A DNA stretch of 64,000 nt from Micrasema longulum (taxonomy: Eukaryota > Arthropoda > Insecta > Trichoptera > Brachycentridae): assembly GCA_022494885.1 (NCBI GenBank), contig JAGVSM010000465.1, forward strand, positions 62,001 to 126,000, in the 5' to 3' direction. Shown piece after piece: positions 54,891 to 64,000 of the stretch; positions within the stretch are counted from its first letter, which is position 1; every line of letters begins with the position of its first letter. The position numbers were made by a program, and so were the translations under genes. Below the pieces are notes generated by a model, which saw only the letters and a program-made list of their open reading frames with translations, had not been told where the DNA came from and made no database searches.

Positions 54891-56105
54891 TTTTTTTTTT
54901 TTTTTTTTTTTATTAACATACACGGCATAATTGCCTTTTACAAATTTATAATATAAACATATAAGGTTTGATATTTTTTAAACTACATATTTGCACTCAA
55001 AACTAAGGAACAATAATCAAGCCTTAAAATTATATAACATAATATTTAAAAAAAAAAAAAAAAGTTTAAATAAAACAAAAGTTTGAAATAAAAAGTATAC
55101 GAGAACTTTAAAAATTAATATAAAAAGTAAATCAAATTTTAAACATAATAAGGTTTATAATAAAAATATATATAAAAACAGAAAATCATATATGAAGTAA
55201 CTACATTAAATATGATTACTGCTCATCTTTGAAAAAGTTTATAAGGTTTGTTCTATAAGAACAATACCCCACATTAAATATATCCGATATGTGGGAACAA
55301 CTATTGCCGAGTTCATGAAGTCGGCTTAATACGGCATTACAATTATACACTGTGCGTGAGTTGTTACTGCAAAACGGTGGCACCCGCCTAGTTATCCTTC
55401 CAGGCACCCTGAAGTTGACGAGTGACAAAAGTTCTGGGCAATCCCATATAGAATGCACAATTTTATACAAATTTAACAGGTCTATAATTTTTCTTCTATC
55501 GTTAAGTTTAAGCAAATTTAATGTTTTTAATAAAAAATCGTAATTTAAAAATTCATGACTAATTCCAAGTTTAAAATTTATGTATCTTAAGAATTTTTTT
55601 TGGACCCTTTCCAGAGAATTTTGATGACAATTGTAGTAAGGAGTCCAAATTGTCGAGTTGTACTCTAACTGACTTCTCACTAAAGAAGTATACATCAACT
55701 TCAAAGTGCCTATGTTTTTGAATTCATTAGTCACACGTAACACGAATCCCAACATTTTCAGAGATTTACTAGTTATGTTGTTAATGTGACTAATGAAGGA
55801 TAATTTTTGGTCGAAAATGACGCCTAAGTCGCGCACCTCAGAAGTTGAGATTAATTGAGTATTTCCCATCAGATAATCGAATAATATGGGATTTTTTATT
55901 CTAAAAAATCTCATTACCTGGCATTTTTTAATATTCAATTGCAGTTTATTAGCAGAGCACCACTGAAACATTTTATCTAAATTACGCTGCAGAATATTAC
56001 AATCATTTACAGTATTGATTATTTTAAAAATCTTCATGTCATCGGCAAACAGCAATATCTCCACATCATCAAATACATCCATTACATCATTTACAAAGAG
56101 TTTGA
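54891..56105 (-). pseudogene. Jockey-like LINE, 5'-truncated with poly(A) tail
   Basis: The minus-strand frame 56082-55216 is open for 288 residues and covers the second half of the reverse transcriptase and the C-terminal domain: LFADDMKIFK (catalytic FADD), QLNIKKCQVMRFFRIKNPI, VRDLGVIFDQKLSFISHINN, RSQLEYNSTIWTPYYN and NNSRTVYNCNAVLSRL. It ends with a stop at 55216. The 3' tail is 21 A residues on the minus strand (T run 54891-54911). The 5' truncation is near 56105, inside LFVNDVMDV. With no stop or frameshift over 288 codons and a clean tail, it is the youngest LINE in the window. Related to 24440-25722 and 44125-46540. Confidence 0.9.
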
Positions 56106-56649
56106 AATTTAGTTGAAAATATGAGTATTATTACTGCACTACTGGTGTTTTAGAACAAGCTATTTCAGTAGTGGTATACCGGAGGACTCCAATGTTGTTA
56201 GCATTAATATAATCTGAATTTATGAACAAAATGACAATTATAACTCAATTTTGCTAAAAATGTGACTTCCAGCCTTTCAGGTACCTACAGATATTAGAAC
56301 TTGCATGTATAATGTTTGTACTATTTTAAGATCAAATAAATGATTAATTACCAAACGCAAACACATAGGAAATGGGAAGCATTTCAAATGGTTTCAATTT
56401 GAATTGGAAATTACCGATTCCCTCGATTTTGGGCCATGAAGATTTCGATTAAAATATAGTTGCAAGCATCATTAAAATGATTTTAGTTCAGTCAACATTT
56501 TGTAATAATTTAACTGGAACTAAAAACGCATAACGAAAATAACCCAATGGATGGACATTAAGGGAAATAACTAAAATTATTTTGCTTTTGCCAATCTTAC
56601 TTTTACATGATTTTATTTTTCTATATGAACACCTCACCAGACACGACTA
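56106..56649. other. Unassigned DNA
   Basis: No element or coding exon recognised. Confidence 0.35.
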
Positions 56650-57395
56650 TTAAGGCTGTAGTCTGGTAAAACGCACGCAAAACGAGGAAATCATACGATT
56701 TTTCCATTTTAAAACGAATGTTTTTTTTTTAATCGCGCAAAAATAAAGAAATAAAAAAACACAAATAAGATAAAAACAATAATTTTTAAAGGTATTTCTG
56801 TCAAAAAATATACTTAAAAGTTTTATGTATCTAAAATATAATTACTTTTAGACCGGCAGATTGCGTCATTTCAAATGTAGACTTAACTTAGGTATCTGGG
56901 TTCTCATATAAAGTATTGAACTAAATTTCGTCGTAATATAATAAATTGAACATAAATGTGACCAAAGCAAAATCTTATTTTTTTGTTTTTAAAAAGACAT
57001 ACAAGCATTTTAAATCACATACATTTATGTGACATTTTCCTTTATTTCTACGTAAAATTATGCTTTCGGTAATAATAAAAAAAAAAATATTTATTGAAAT
57101 GTTTTAGTTGAAATCTTTTTTTATAGAATTGCATTATCTTTTTTTTAAAAAGAGAAGATAATTCTGGTTGTAATATTCAATATCTAACGATATCTTATTT
57201 ACGTTTTTATTACCTTCATATCTGTCCTTAACGGTACCGGTAAGGGCAGGTATTTTATATATTTTTTTAAATTATTGTTTTTATCTATTTTATATATTTT
57301 TATTATTGCGCGATTAAAAAAAAACTTTCGTTTTAAAATGGCAAAATCATATGATTTCCTCATTTCGCGTACATTTTACCAGATTACAGCCTTAA
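56650..57395. mobile_element. TTAA-flanked MITE with about 100-bp inverted repeats
   Basis: TTAA stands at both borders (56650-56653 and 57392-57395). The left end GGCTGTAGTCTGGTAAAACG and the right end, inverted, GGCTGTAATCTGGTAAAATG pair. Pairing goes on through GAGGAAATCATA(C/T)GATTTT, CCATTTTAAAACGAA and TAATCGCGCAA for about 100 bases with some mismatches. A TTAA target is characteristic of piggyBac-type transposition, but the ends lack the usual CCC start. No transposase. Confidence 0.72.
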
Positions 57396-57407
57396 CTGTG
57401 GTTCTAA

Positions 57408-58326
57408 TTATCTGTGCCGCGATTATGAACGCTATCTTCATCTGTACATATCAAGACGGTACACTTAACTTCTGTACTATCTCTATCTACCTCGGTATGT
57501 TCTACCGACTTGTCATCTCGACGTCATATGATCGAATCCAACCAATGAATTACCCCGAAAATTTAGTTTCCGTTCCTTACTTCATTAAAATTTAAAATAG
57601 TTCTCATTTATATTTGAAATAGGCTTCCGTTACCAAGACGCTATGCTTAACGATCGTCTGATTTATCTTCCGAGCGATTACAAAGCCAGCTCCTTCGTCG
57701 TCTCGATACGTTCTCTCAGGAAGATAGTAAAACAGATGGTAAATACGATATATAATTGCTAAATTTATTTTTTATAGTGGCAACATTTTGACTTCTAGAT
57801 GCTCTTATATGTTAATAGGCCAGAATCTAGACACGTTCTCTGTGCATCTAGGCGTTCGATTTCCAAATTGACAATTATTTTGGAATTTAATTCGACTTCA
57901 AAATTTACTTATTTTTCTCTCATGTTTTTAATGGGCTTTTAAGAAAGAAAAGTGCCAACCTTAAAACCACAAGAAATTAAAATAAATCGCAATTAATGGA
58001 AAAATTGCTTGGTGTAATAATTTTTTTGACACATTTGATGCGTATGCGTATCGAGGTGTACTAGACCTGTCTGTATAAACCGATGTACTTACATAAAATT
58101 TGATGGTGGGGGGGGGGGGGTTGGTAGTGTATCTTCGTAATCGCTAGGGAGAATTTATCTTCAACTATGGCGTCATAATGAAGCTATGTCACTTTGGTGC
58201 CTCGATATATGTGCCGTGACATACGCCTCCTACGTATCTTCGTAATTGCTCGGGAGAATTAATCTTCAACTATACCGTCATGGTGAAGGTATGACGTCCT
58301 TAGCTTTCCATCATAATCGCGGCCCT
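57408..58326. mobile_element. M3 hAT-like element, nearly complete
   Basis: The left end CTGTGCCGCGATTATGAACG and the right end, inverted, CAGGGCCGCGATTATGATGG pair. Inside, a unit of about 105 bases is repeated (GTATCTTCGTAAT(C/T)GCT, then GGGAGAATT and CTTCAACTAT) near 58128 and 58235. A G run of 10 is at about 58110. No transposase. It lies directly after the TTAA element. Confidence 0.6.
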
Positions 58327-58394
58327 GGGCTCTCATTCACAAAGACGGTGGATGTAAACATGGGATAGATGTGGGATGGATGGAATTCAGATCG

Positions 58395-58830
58395 GCAACA
58401 GGGATCTTTTGTGACCCAAAAATACCTTTGGAGCCATGAGGAAAGGTATACCAGACTATTGTTAGACCAGCAATTATGTATGGCTCTGAATGTTTGACTA
58501 TGTACAATTCCTACTCCAGGTAGTTTGACACAGCAGAAATGCAAATGCTCAGGTGGTTGGCAAGAGTATCATTAAAATACAAAATTAAGAGTTCACGCAT
58601 TCATGGTAGCCTGGGTGTCGCTGATCACTGTTTTTGGGCAGACCAACATAACCAGGGCTGGTATTCCAAACACATTCGTGGCCGTATTATCTCGTGTGTT
58701 TACATACAAAATACACGAGATAAACTGTTTTCTCGTGCCACGAGAGTGGTTCAGAATAGCACCCCAGTAGCAAAAAGACCATTTCCTTTAATTTCAATGA
58801 GCATATTGAATTTGAAAGAAATATAGTTTT
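58395..58830 (+). pseudogene. RTE-like LINE fragment
   Basis: The frame reads TIVRPAIMYGSECLTMYN, an in-frame stop, then DTAEMQMLRWLARVSLKYKI. This is the RPALLYG-EC...AEMRMLRWM--V block of RTE-like ORF2. The remainder is decayed. Confidence 0.7.
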
Positions 58831-58974
58831 TTAAATGAATTACTTCAAAATGGCACAAAACTACTAAAAAATGTACAAATACTCGCATGGACTGACAGTG
58901 ATTGGTTACATCAAATTCATTCTGAAATAAGAGATATATGAGTTATTTTGCACCAAGGCAAATTTGTACTGTCA

Positions 58975-59940
58975 AGGAGCATATTGTATTTATTTTTTTA
59001 TTATACGGCACAAGTGCCTTTTAAAAATTTTTTTTTTTTTTAATTTTTCTTATTTTTTTCATTTTTATTCAAAAGATATAAAAAAGTCAGTATATTATGA
59101 AAATGAGTTAACATCGGATCATTGCCATAAGTAGCTTTTGCAAATAATTCGTTAATCTTTACTATATGACATCATAAAATATTCATAAAGAGATGATTTG
59201 AATTCACAGAGACTCAAGTTAAAAATGTCAATATGAGAGGTACATTCATTTCCTAGTCTGTGTATATGCGGTATAGGTGAGTGATGAAGATAGTTGGTTT
59301 GAGAAGGGTGACAATAATATATACTATTTTGTCTAGTTCTACGTGTTGGTATATTATTATTAATTGTAGGTGTTCTAATTGAATTTAGAATTAATGATTT
59401 TATATAAAAATATTTAATCAGTTATTGTCCTGCAATTTAACAAAGACATGTAGATAATTTGTTTTATAGGAATATGCAGTTTGAAATTAATGAATCTTAA
59501 ACATTTTCATTGGTTTTTAAACAATTTCAATCAACATTATTTATGTGAATTTCGTAAAAAGGGAACCATAAAGTAGACTTGTACTCCAATTGGCTTCTAA
59601 CCAAGGATATTTACAAAAGTTTCATTATTTCAACTGATTCAAAATCCTTTAAGGTTCTAAGAATGCAACCCAAAGTTTTCATTCTTTTAGAAGTAATGTG
59701 GCTTTTGAATTCAAGTTTTTCGTCAAATATGACACCGAGATCTCGAATCTCTGTGACTTTCCAGTTGAATGTTGTTTATTGAATACAGAAATAAAATCGG
59801 AGATTTATTTCTACACAAAGATAATAATTTACATTTATCAACGTTTAAAGATAAATTATTGGAGATACACCAGTTATTTAATAATTTATATTGTACATAA
59901 GTTGTTTATCTAGTTAAGTTCCACCATTCAAGTATATACA
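58975..59940 (-). pseudogene. Jockey-like LINE, degenerate
   Basis: The minus strand has remains of the ORF2 post-catalytic part (QSNWSTS, LVRSQLEYKSTL-like near 59580, EIRDLGVIFDEKLEFKSHI-like near 59750-59690) with many stops. The 3' end is a T-rich run (58985-59045), matching TTATTATACGGCACAAGTGCC at the end of other copies. Confidence 0.6.
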
Positions 59941-60480
59941 GATACTGATATACACAGCCATATTTTCTCCCATGAGACAGTTTTAAAACAGCACAAAATC
60001 AAGATTCTTTCAGTTGCATAAGAATGCTTCGATCTGAAAATAACTAACAGATTTTCTGTTAACAAATAATATTATTCTGTATTGTTTCAAAGGCATTCGG
60101 CATGAAACAATGCCTATCCATGGGAACATTTCTTGCTCGTTTACAATTTGCATTTCAACAATACTGCAATGATTATTTTGCAAGATAAGCCTATGGATAG
60201 TACTATTTGAAAATCTTGTAAATCATGATAATCTAAAGAAAAGTGAGATTACCACGATGGATTTGGTACCACTTTCCTTTGTATCAAATTAATGATTAAT
60301 ATAAAGACATAATTGCAGCCTTCAAAGCATTCTATTGGATAAAAAATACGTTGGATATGTGAGTTTGTAATGAGGTAGGAAATTGATGATTGGATGAATG
60401 CTTTGCGGACCGGTGAATTTGATTTCTTTAATAAGTCTTTTATTTTTTTTTGTAAATAAGACTATGGATGTAGAGCAAAT
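59941..60480. other. Unassigned DNA
   Basis: No gene or element recognised. Confidence 0.35.
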
Positions 60481-60483
60481 ATG

Positions 60484-61020
60484 ACTTTCAAAAAATATAC
60501 ACTGTAAAGTAGCATGGTCTGATTAAATTTCTTATATTTTCACAGCCGTTCAGATACCCAATGAATTTTTCTGTTTTATTATGCCGTGTGTTATTTGCAC
60601 TAGAGTGCCAGTTTAGCCTCCAGTTCATCACTTTTTCCATCCATCTTCCATCTGACATTTGAGAAACACGACCCGCCCAATTCCACTTTAGCTCTGCTAT
60701 TCTTTTATCCGTATCCATTACTTTGGTATTAATCTGCTGATTTGTCGTGCGATTCCTCAGGGAGATGTTCAACATACTTCTTTCTATCGCTCTTTGCGTC
60801 TCCTTAAGCTTGTGAAAAATTCTTTTAGTACCTAACCTTTTTTCTTCAGGTGTATTGTGATGTTTGCAGATTTCAGAATAGTTAATACTCCAAACGCAGC
60901 CCACCCTAGTCTTCTTCTTTCTAATTCAGCTTCCAAATTATCTCTTATTAGTCTAACGGTGTGAACTAAATATACGTATGATTCTACTCTCAAGTTGCGT
61001 CTCAAAATAGACACGAAGCC
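60484..61020 (-). pseudogene. RTE-like LINE, ORF2 C-terminal fragment
   Basis: Two overlapping minus-strand frames (61014-60832, 60904-60488) give LEAELERRRLGWAAFGVL and then KLKETQRAIERSMLNISLRN, AELKWNWAGRVSQMSDGRW and KVMNWRLNWH. This is the hallmark C-terminal sequence of RTE-like ORF2 (TQRAMERKMLGISLRDR ... LKWNWAGHVAR-DGRW). One frameshift, no active site. Confidence 0.8.
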
Positions 61021-61415
61021 GATGGAACAAAAGGCATCATCCTTTAGTGCACATGTGCATGCCGAAAAGTTGTGACTAACATGTTTTTGGTTACCAGGCA
61101 GACCCCTCGGACATTGGTAGTCGCTTTCATCTTGTAGACAATAATAAAATATGTAAAAACAGTGCTTTATTTATTTATTTGTTTATTGTCTATTTTTTAT
61201 CATGAACACTTGACTAACTCTCTGCTCAATGTATATTGTTCATTTAAATAATTGTTAGGTTTCTAGCAGTCATTCTTCAATGCGCTTTGTAGGTGCAAGA
61301 CGTTTGTTCAAGTAAATGTCATTGTAGCCGACGTCATAGTCCTTTATTTTATTATTGTATGTTCGTATAAATGTTTCAATTATTATTTTACTTGTATTTA
61401 ATATATAACCTAGTA
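61021..61415. other. Unassigned DNA left of the LTR
   Basis: One unit-like word of the tandem block at 8535 recurs near 61280 (CGCTTTGTAGGTGCAAGACG). Otherwise unassigned. Confidence 0.3.
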
Positions 61416-61740
61416 TGTATGAGTCTGCGAGGCTAATTCCGTGCCTAACCGGCCGCTGCCGTATAAAGGACAAATTGAGCGGAGCGTGTCAAGCTAGCGG
61501 CCCTTTCACGTCCGCTCTAGTCGGCGCTCGATTGTGCAATGGAGGGACGGAGGCGGGGGTCGGGGCTTATACGTTGGCTAGGGGGCGCCTATTTACGTTG
61601 GCCGCTCGGGAGAATACTTGACAAGAGTGGGGGGCCGGCACCATTCCCATACCTAAGTTAACCGTAGGGTCAGATTTTGTAATCTTGTATAAATATGTGC
61701 ACATGTGAGAAATAAAGACATCGATCGAAAACAGTAAACA
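61416..61740 (+). mobile_element. Probable 5' LTR of a BEL/Pao retrotransposon
   Basis: Starts TGTATGAGTCTGCGAGG and ends GTAAACA, i.e. TG...CA. TATAAA is at 61462-61467 and AATAAA at 61711-61716, in the order expected for an LTR promoter and poly(A) site. It is GC-richer than the flanks. The borders are inferred because the 3' LTR is outside the window, and the primer-binding site could not be fixed (a TGGACTCAGCC word near 61790 is one possibility). Confidence 0.55.
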
Positions 61741-62048
61741 CTCTCTTTTAACTCTACTCTGCCCGATTACTTCGCCACTTCGCCTTCAGATCTTCACTGC
61801 ATCTTTCCTGGACTCAGCCGAATCCAGAAGCGGATTTACAACCTGCTAGCCGCCACTGTCAGCCGACAGTATTTGGAATAAATATTCATACCTACGGGCT
61901 ACTGATACCTATCGCAGCTCGCAGTAGAATACCAGCGCCTTGCCGAGATTTTTACAGTCTCACAATTCTTTATACGAGGCGGAAACGCGTCTCGTACAAA
62001 GTGGTCCTTCACTGCCGAATCTTCTACTGAATATCACAGCCGCCCAAG

Positions 62049-64000
62049 ATGACTCCTGTATTGCGATCGGGGAAGAACGCCGCCGAACGGGTGGACCCCG
62101 CCATATCTGAAAGAGAATCATCCGACGACGATGCTTCTGACAACGCTTCTCAAGCATCAGCCAACACCATCAGATTCCTGAAGGCACAGAACAAGGAGCT
62201 TCGCATCCAACTGAAGCGCCAGAGTAGAAGAGAGAGCCGCCCACAGCCGTTGGACGGAGAACAGGGACCATCTACACTCCCGCCATTGGAAGGATCTGAG
62301 GAGAGCGCTGCTGGACTCACAGAGACGTGGGTTAACCGCTCCGCAGATCCCATGGCGCAGATGGCCACCGCTATTGCTGAGATGGCCTCAGCAATAAGAA
62401 CCTCGTCGATAGGGAGCCCCAGGCCGCCTAACGTGGAAGACGACAGCAGAGTTGGGGCCATGATGGCCCGACAGTCCAGCGCCAAGGACCTGCCCGTCTA
62501 CACAGGAGAGCCGCTGGAGTGGCCCACCTTTAGCTCTCAGTATCATCAATCGACTGAGATGTGCCGCTTATCAGAGCCGGAGAACCTCCTACGTCTGCAG
62601 CGCGCCCTGAGGGGGCGAGCGAGAGAGGCGGTCTCAGCGCTACTCGTAGAACCGCGTAACGTCGGACAAATCATCCGAACTTTGGAGCTGCGCTTTGGCC
62701 AAAAAGAAGTCATCGTCGCAGCCATGCTGGATAGAGTAAGGAGACTCCAATGTCTTCAGGGTACTGGTTCGACGGAGTCACTAATCGAGCTATCTGGTGC
62801 CATCAGCAACGTGATCGCCACTCTGGAAGGCTTCGGTGGTGAATATCTTACTACCCCGCAGTTACTAAGCGAGCTAGTTGCGAAACTACCGCTATGTATG
62901 CGTACATCGTGGTGGAGGGCCAGACGAGGTGATAATAACAGAGCCACTGTTAAAGATTTTTCTGTCTGGCTAGAAGAAATATCGAGCGCCGCAATGTTGT
63001 GCGGAGGTATCGAACCGAACATTTATAGTGGAAAAGGCAATCGAAAACGCGAGTTAGTAAATACCGCGGTAGTGCCTCAAATACCTACAGGTGAGAAGAA
63101 CAAGTGTGCATTGTGTAATCGATCTCACCCTATTCAGTCGTGCCGGGACTATCTAAAGTTATCAGTGGCCGAGCGATGGCAAATAGTTAAAAGTAAAAAC
63201 TTATGTTTTTCGTGCTTAGGGGAATCGCATAGGGTTACGCAATGTAAACATTCGCGTGAGTGCAGCGTTGATAGGTGCCGTTCATTGCACCATAAAACGC
63301 TTCACGAATCTAACCGCGGAGAAGTGCGCGAATATCGACCTACCGCCGAGGTCGAAGCCTCAAGCTCATCGTTTTCGCGACAAAACAATTCCTTGAACGG
63401 AAATCAATCCGCAAGGAGAGAATCAAGTGAGAATTTAGTGAGTGAAAGTGAAAACCGCTATGACAATGAAAACTCACGAAATAGAACAGTTGTGAACACG
63501 TGGTCAACGAACGGACCGATTCTTTTAAAATTATTACCGGTGGAAATAAGTGGACCAGCGGGAACAGTGACTTCGTACGCCTTGTTGGATGAAGGGTCTA
63601 CAATTACCCTCATCGACAGTGAAGTGGCGGACCGTGCAGGTGCGTCAGGAAAAATACGAGGACTAAAAATTCACGGGGCCGGTGGCATGAATGTGACGGA
63701 TGAGTCATCACGTCGCATAACAGTAAATATCCGCGGCGATAACAGTGAAATATACAAAATGCGAGCTAACACGATGCAATATTTAAATTTACCGCCTCAA
63801 GCCGTAATGGACGCCGGACAAATTAAAACAGTGCGCCCGCAAATTTTAATTGGCCAAGATAATGCTTCCTTGATTGTAACGAGGGAAGCAAGGAAAAGTG
63901 GGAGATATATTATCTCCGTTACTGCATTAGGAGAGGCGATTCACGGCGGTACAAATATAATGCCGTTTCAAACAATCGCCGCAATACAAGACAACGCCCG
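62049..64000 (+). CDS. BEL/Pao retrotransposon gag-protease polyprotein (runs off the window)
   Basis: From ATG 62049 the frame is open to the end of the window, about 650 codons with no stop. Residues 1-150 are acidic and helical; then comes a capsid-like gag region of the DUF1759 type (LPVYTGEPLEWPTF, FGQKEVIVAAML). Cys-rich zinc-binding motifs start at about residue 353 (CALCNRSHPIQSC) and 386 (CFSCLGESHRVTQC, a CCHC knuckle). The aspartic-protease region has LLDEGSTITLI with the motif at about residues 514-518, as in BEL/Pao proteases. Reverse transcriptase and integrase should follow beyond 64000. Codon use is GC-rich compared with the neighbours. The protein packages and matures element particles; it is not a host gene. 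An intact frame suggests a recent insertion. Confidence 0.9.
   Translation, partial: MTPVLRSGKNAAERVDPAISERESSDDDASDNASQASANTIRFLKAQNKELRIQLKRQSRRESRPQPLDGEQGPSTLPPLEGSEESAAGLTETWVNRSADPMAQMATAIAEMASAIRTSSIGSPRPPNVEDDSRVGAMMARQSSAKDLPVYTGEPLEWPTFSSQYHQSTEMCRLSEPENLLRLQRALRGRAREAVSALLVEPRNVGQIIRTLELRFGQKEVIVAAMLDRVRRLQCLQGTGSTESLIELSGAISNVIATLEGFGGEYLTTPQLLSELVAKLPLCMRTSWWRARRGDNNRATVKDFSVWLEEISSAAMLCGGIEPNIYSGKGNRKRELVNTAVVPQIPTGEKNKCALCNRSHPIQSCRDYLKLSVAERWQIVKSKNLCFSCLGESHRVTQCKHSRECSVDRCRSLHHKTLHESNRGEVREYRPTAEVEASSSSFSRQNNSLNGNQSARRESSENLVSESENRYDNENSRNRTVVNTWSTNGPILLKLLPVEISGPAGTVTSYALLDEGSTITLIDSEVADRAGASGKIRGLKIHGAGGMNVTDESSRRITVNIRGDNSEIYKMRANTMQYLNLPPQAVMDAGQIKTVRPQILIGQDNASLIVTREARKSGRYIISVTALGEAIHGGTNIMPFQTIAAIQDNA

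Noticed and set aside
62150..63022. Minus-strand frames of 111 and 88 residues
   Set aside because: Antisense shadows of the intact BEL/Pao gag frame.

Overview
This is an AT-rich nuclear window from an animal, most likely an insect. The evidence is a split gene with GT/AG introns and large introns, jockey-like and RTE-like non-LTR retrotransposon remains of arthropod type, a BEL/Pao LTR retrotransposon, and many hAT, Tc1/mariner (pogo) and other inverted-repeat elements. The order cannot be fixed from the sequence. There are no operons or bacterial-style features.

Host genes, all on the + strand: (1) 873-1753 is the last coding exon of a regulatory protein rich in Pro, His and Ser. It carries an eh1-like Groucho-binding motif and is perhaps the C-terminus of an unc-4-type homeobox factor; the homeodomain would lie left of the window. 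(2) An LHFPL (tetraspan, claudin-like) gene starts at ATG 6869 and has exons 6869-7271, 38288-38386 and 49433-49588. The three exons join in phase 1 into 219 residues covering four membrane segments. Its two introns (31.0 and 11.0 kb) hold most of the repeats in the window. (3) An intact initiator tRNA-Met gene (23207-23278), with a T7 terminator, lies inside the first LHFPL intron.

Repeats: nearly everything else is mobile DNA, much of it nested. There are two tRNA-derived SINE families, here called SINE1 and SINE2. Non-LTR fragments are of jockey-like, CR1/L2-like and RTE-like type. Inverted-repeat elements are here called M1 to M5, with several single ones beside them. Notable structures are a near-palindromic snap-back element (7441-7624), a pogo/Tigger-like element that splits a LINE at a TA (45081-45934), a TTAA-flanked element with about 100-bp inverted repeats (56650-57395), a 19-bp x12 minisatellite (33843-34070), and a long GAAT microsatellite next to a LINE end.

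Right edge: 61416-64000 is the 5' part of a BEL/Pao LTR retrotransposon. Its gag-protease frame is open from ATG 62049 to the window end (about 650 codons, no stop), which makes it the longest open frame here and the youngest-looking element. M1-M5, R2, SINE1 and SINE2 are names used only in this annotation. All family assignments were made by eye, without database searches.
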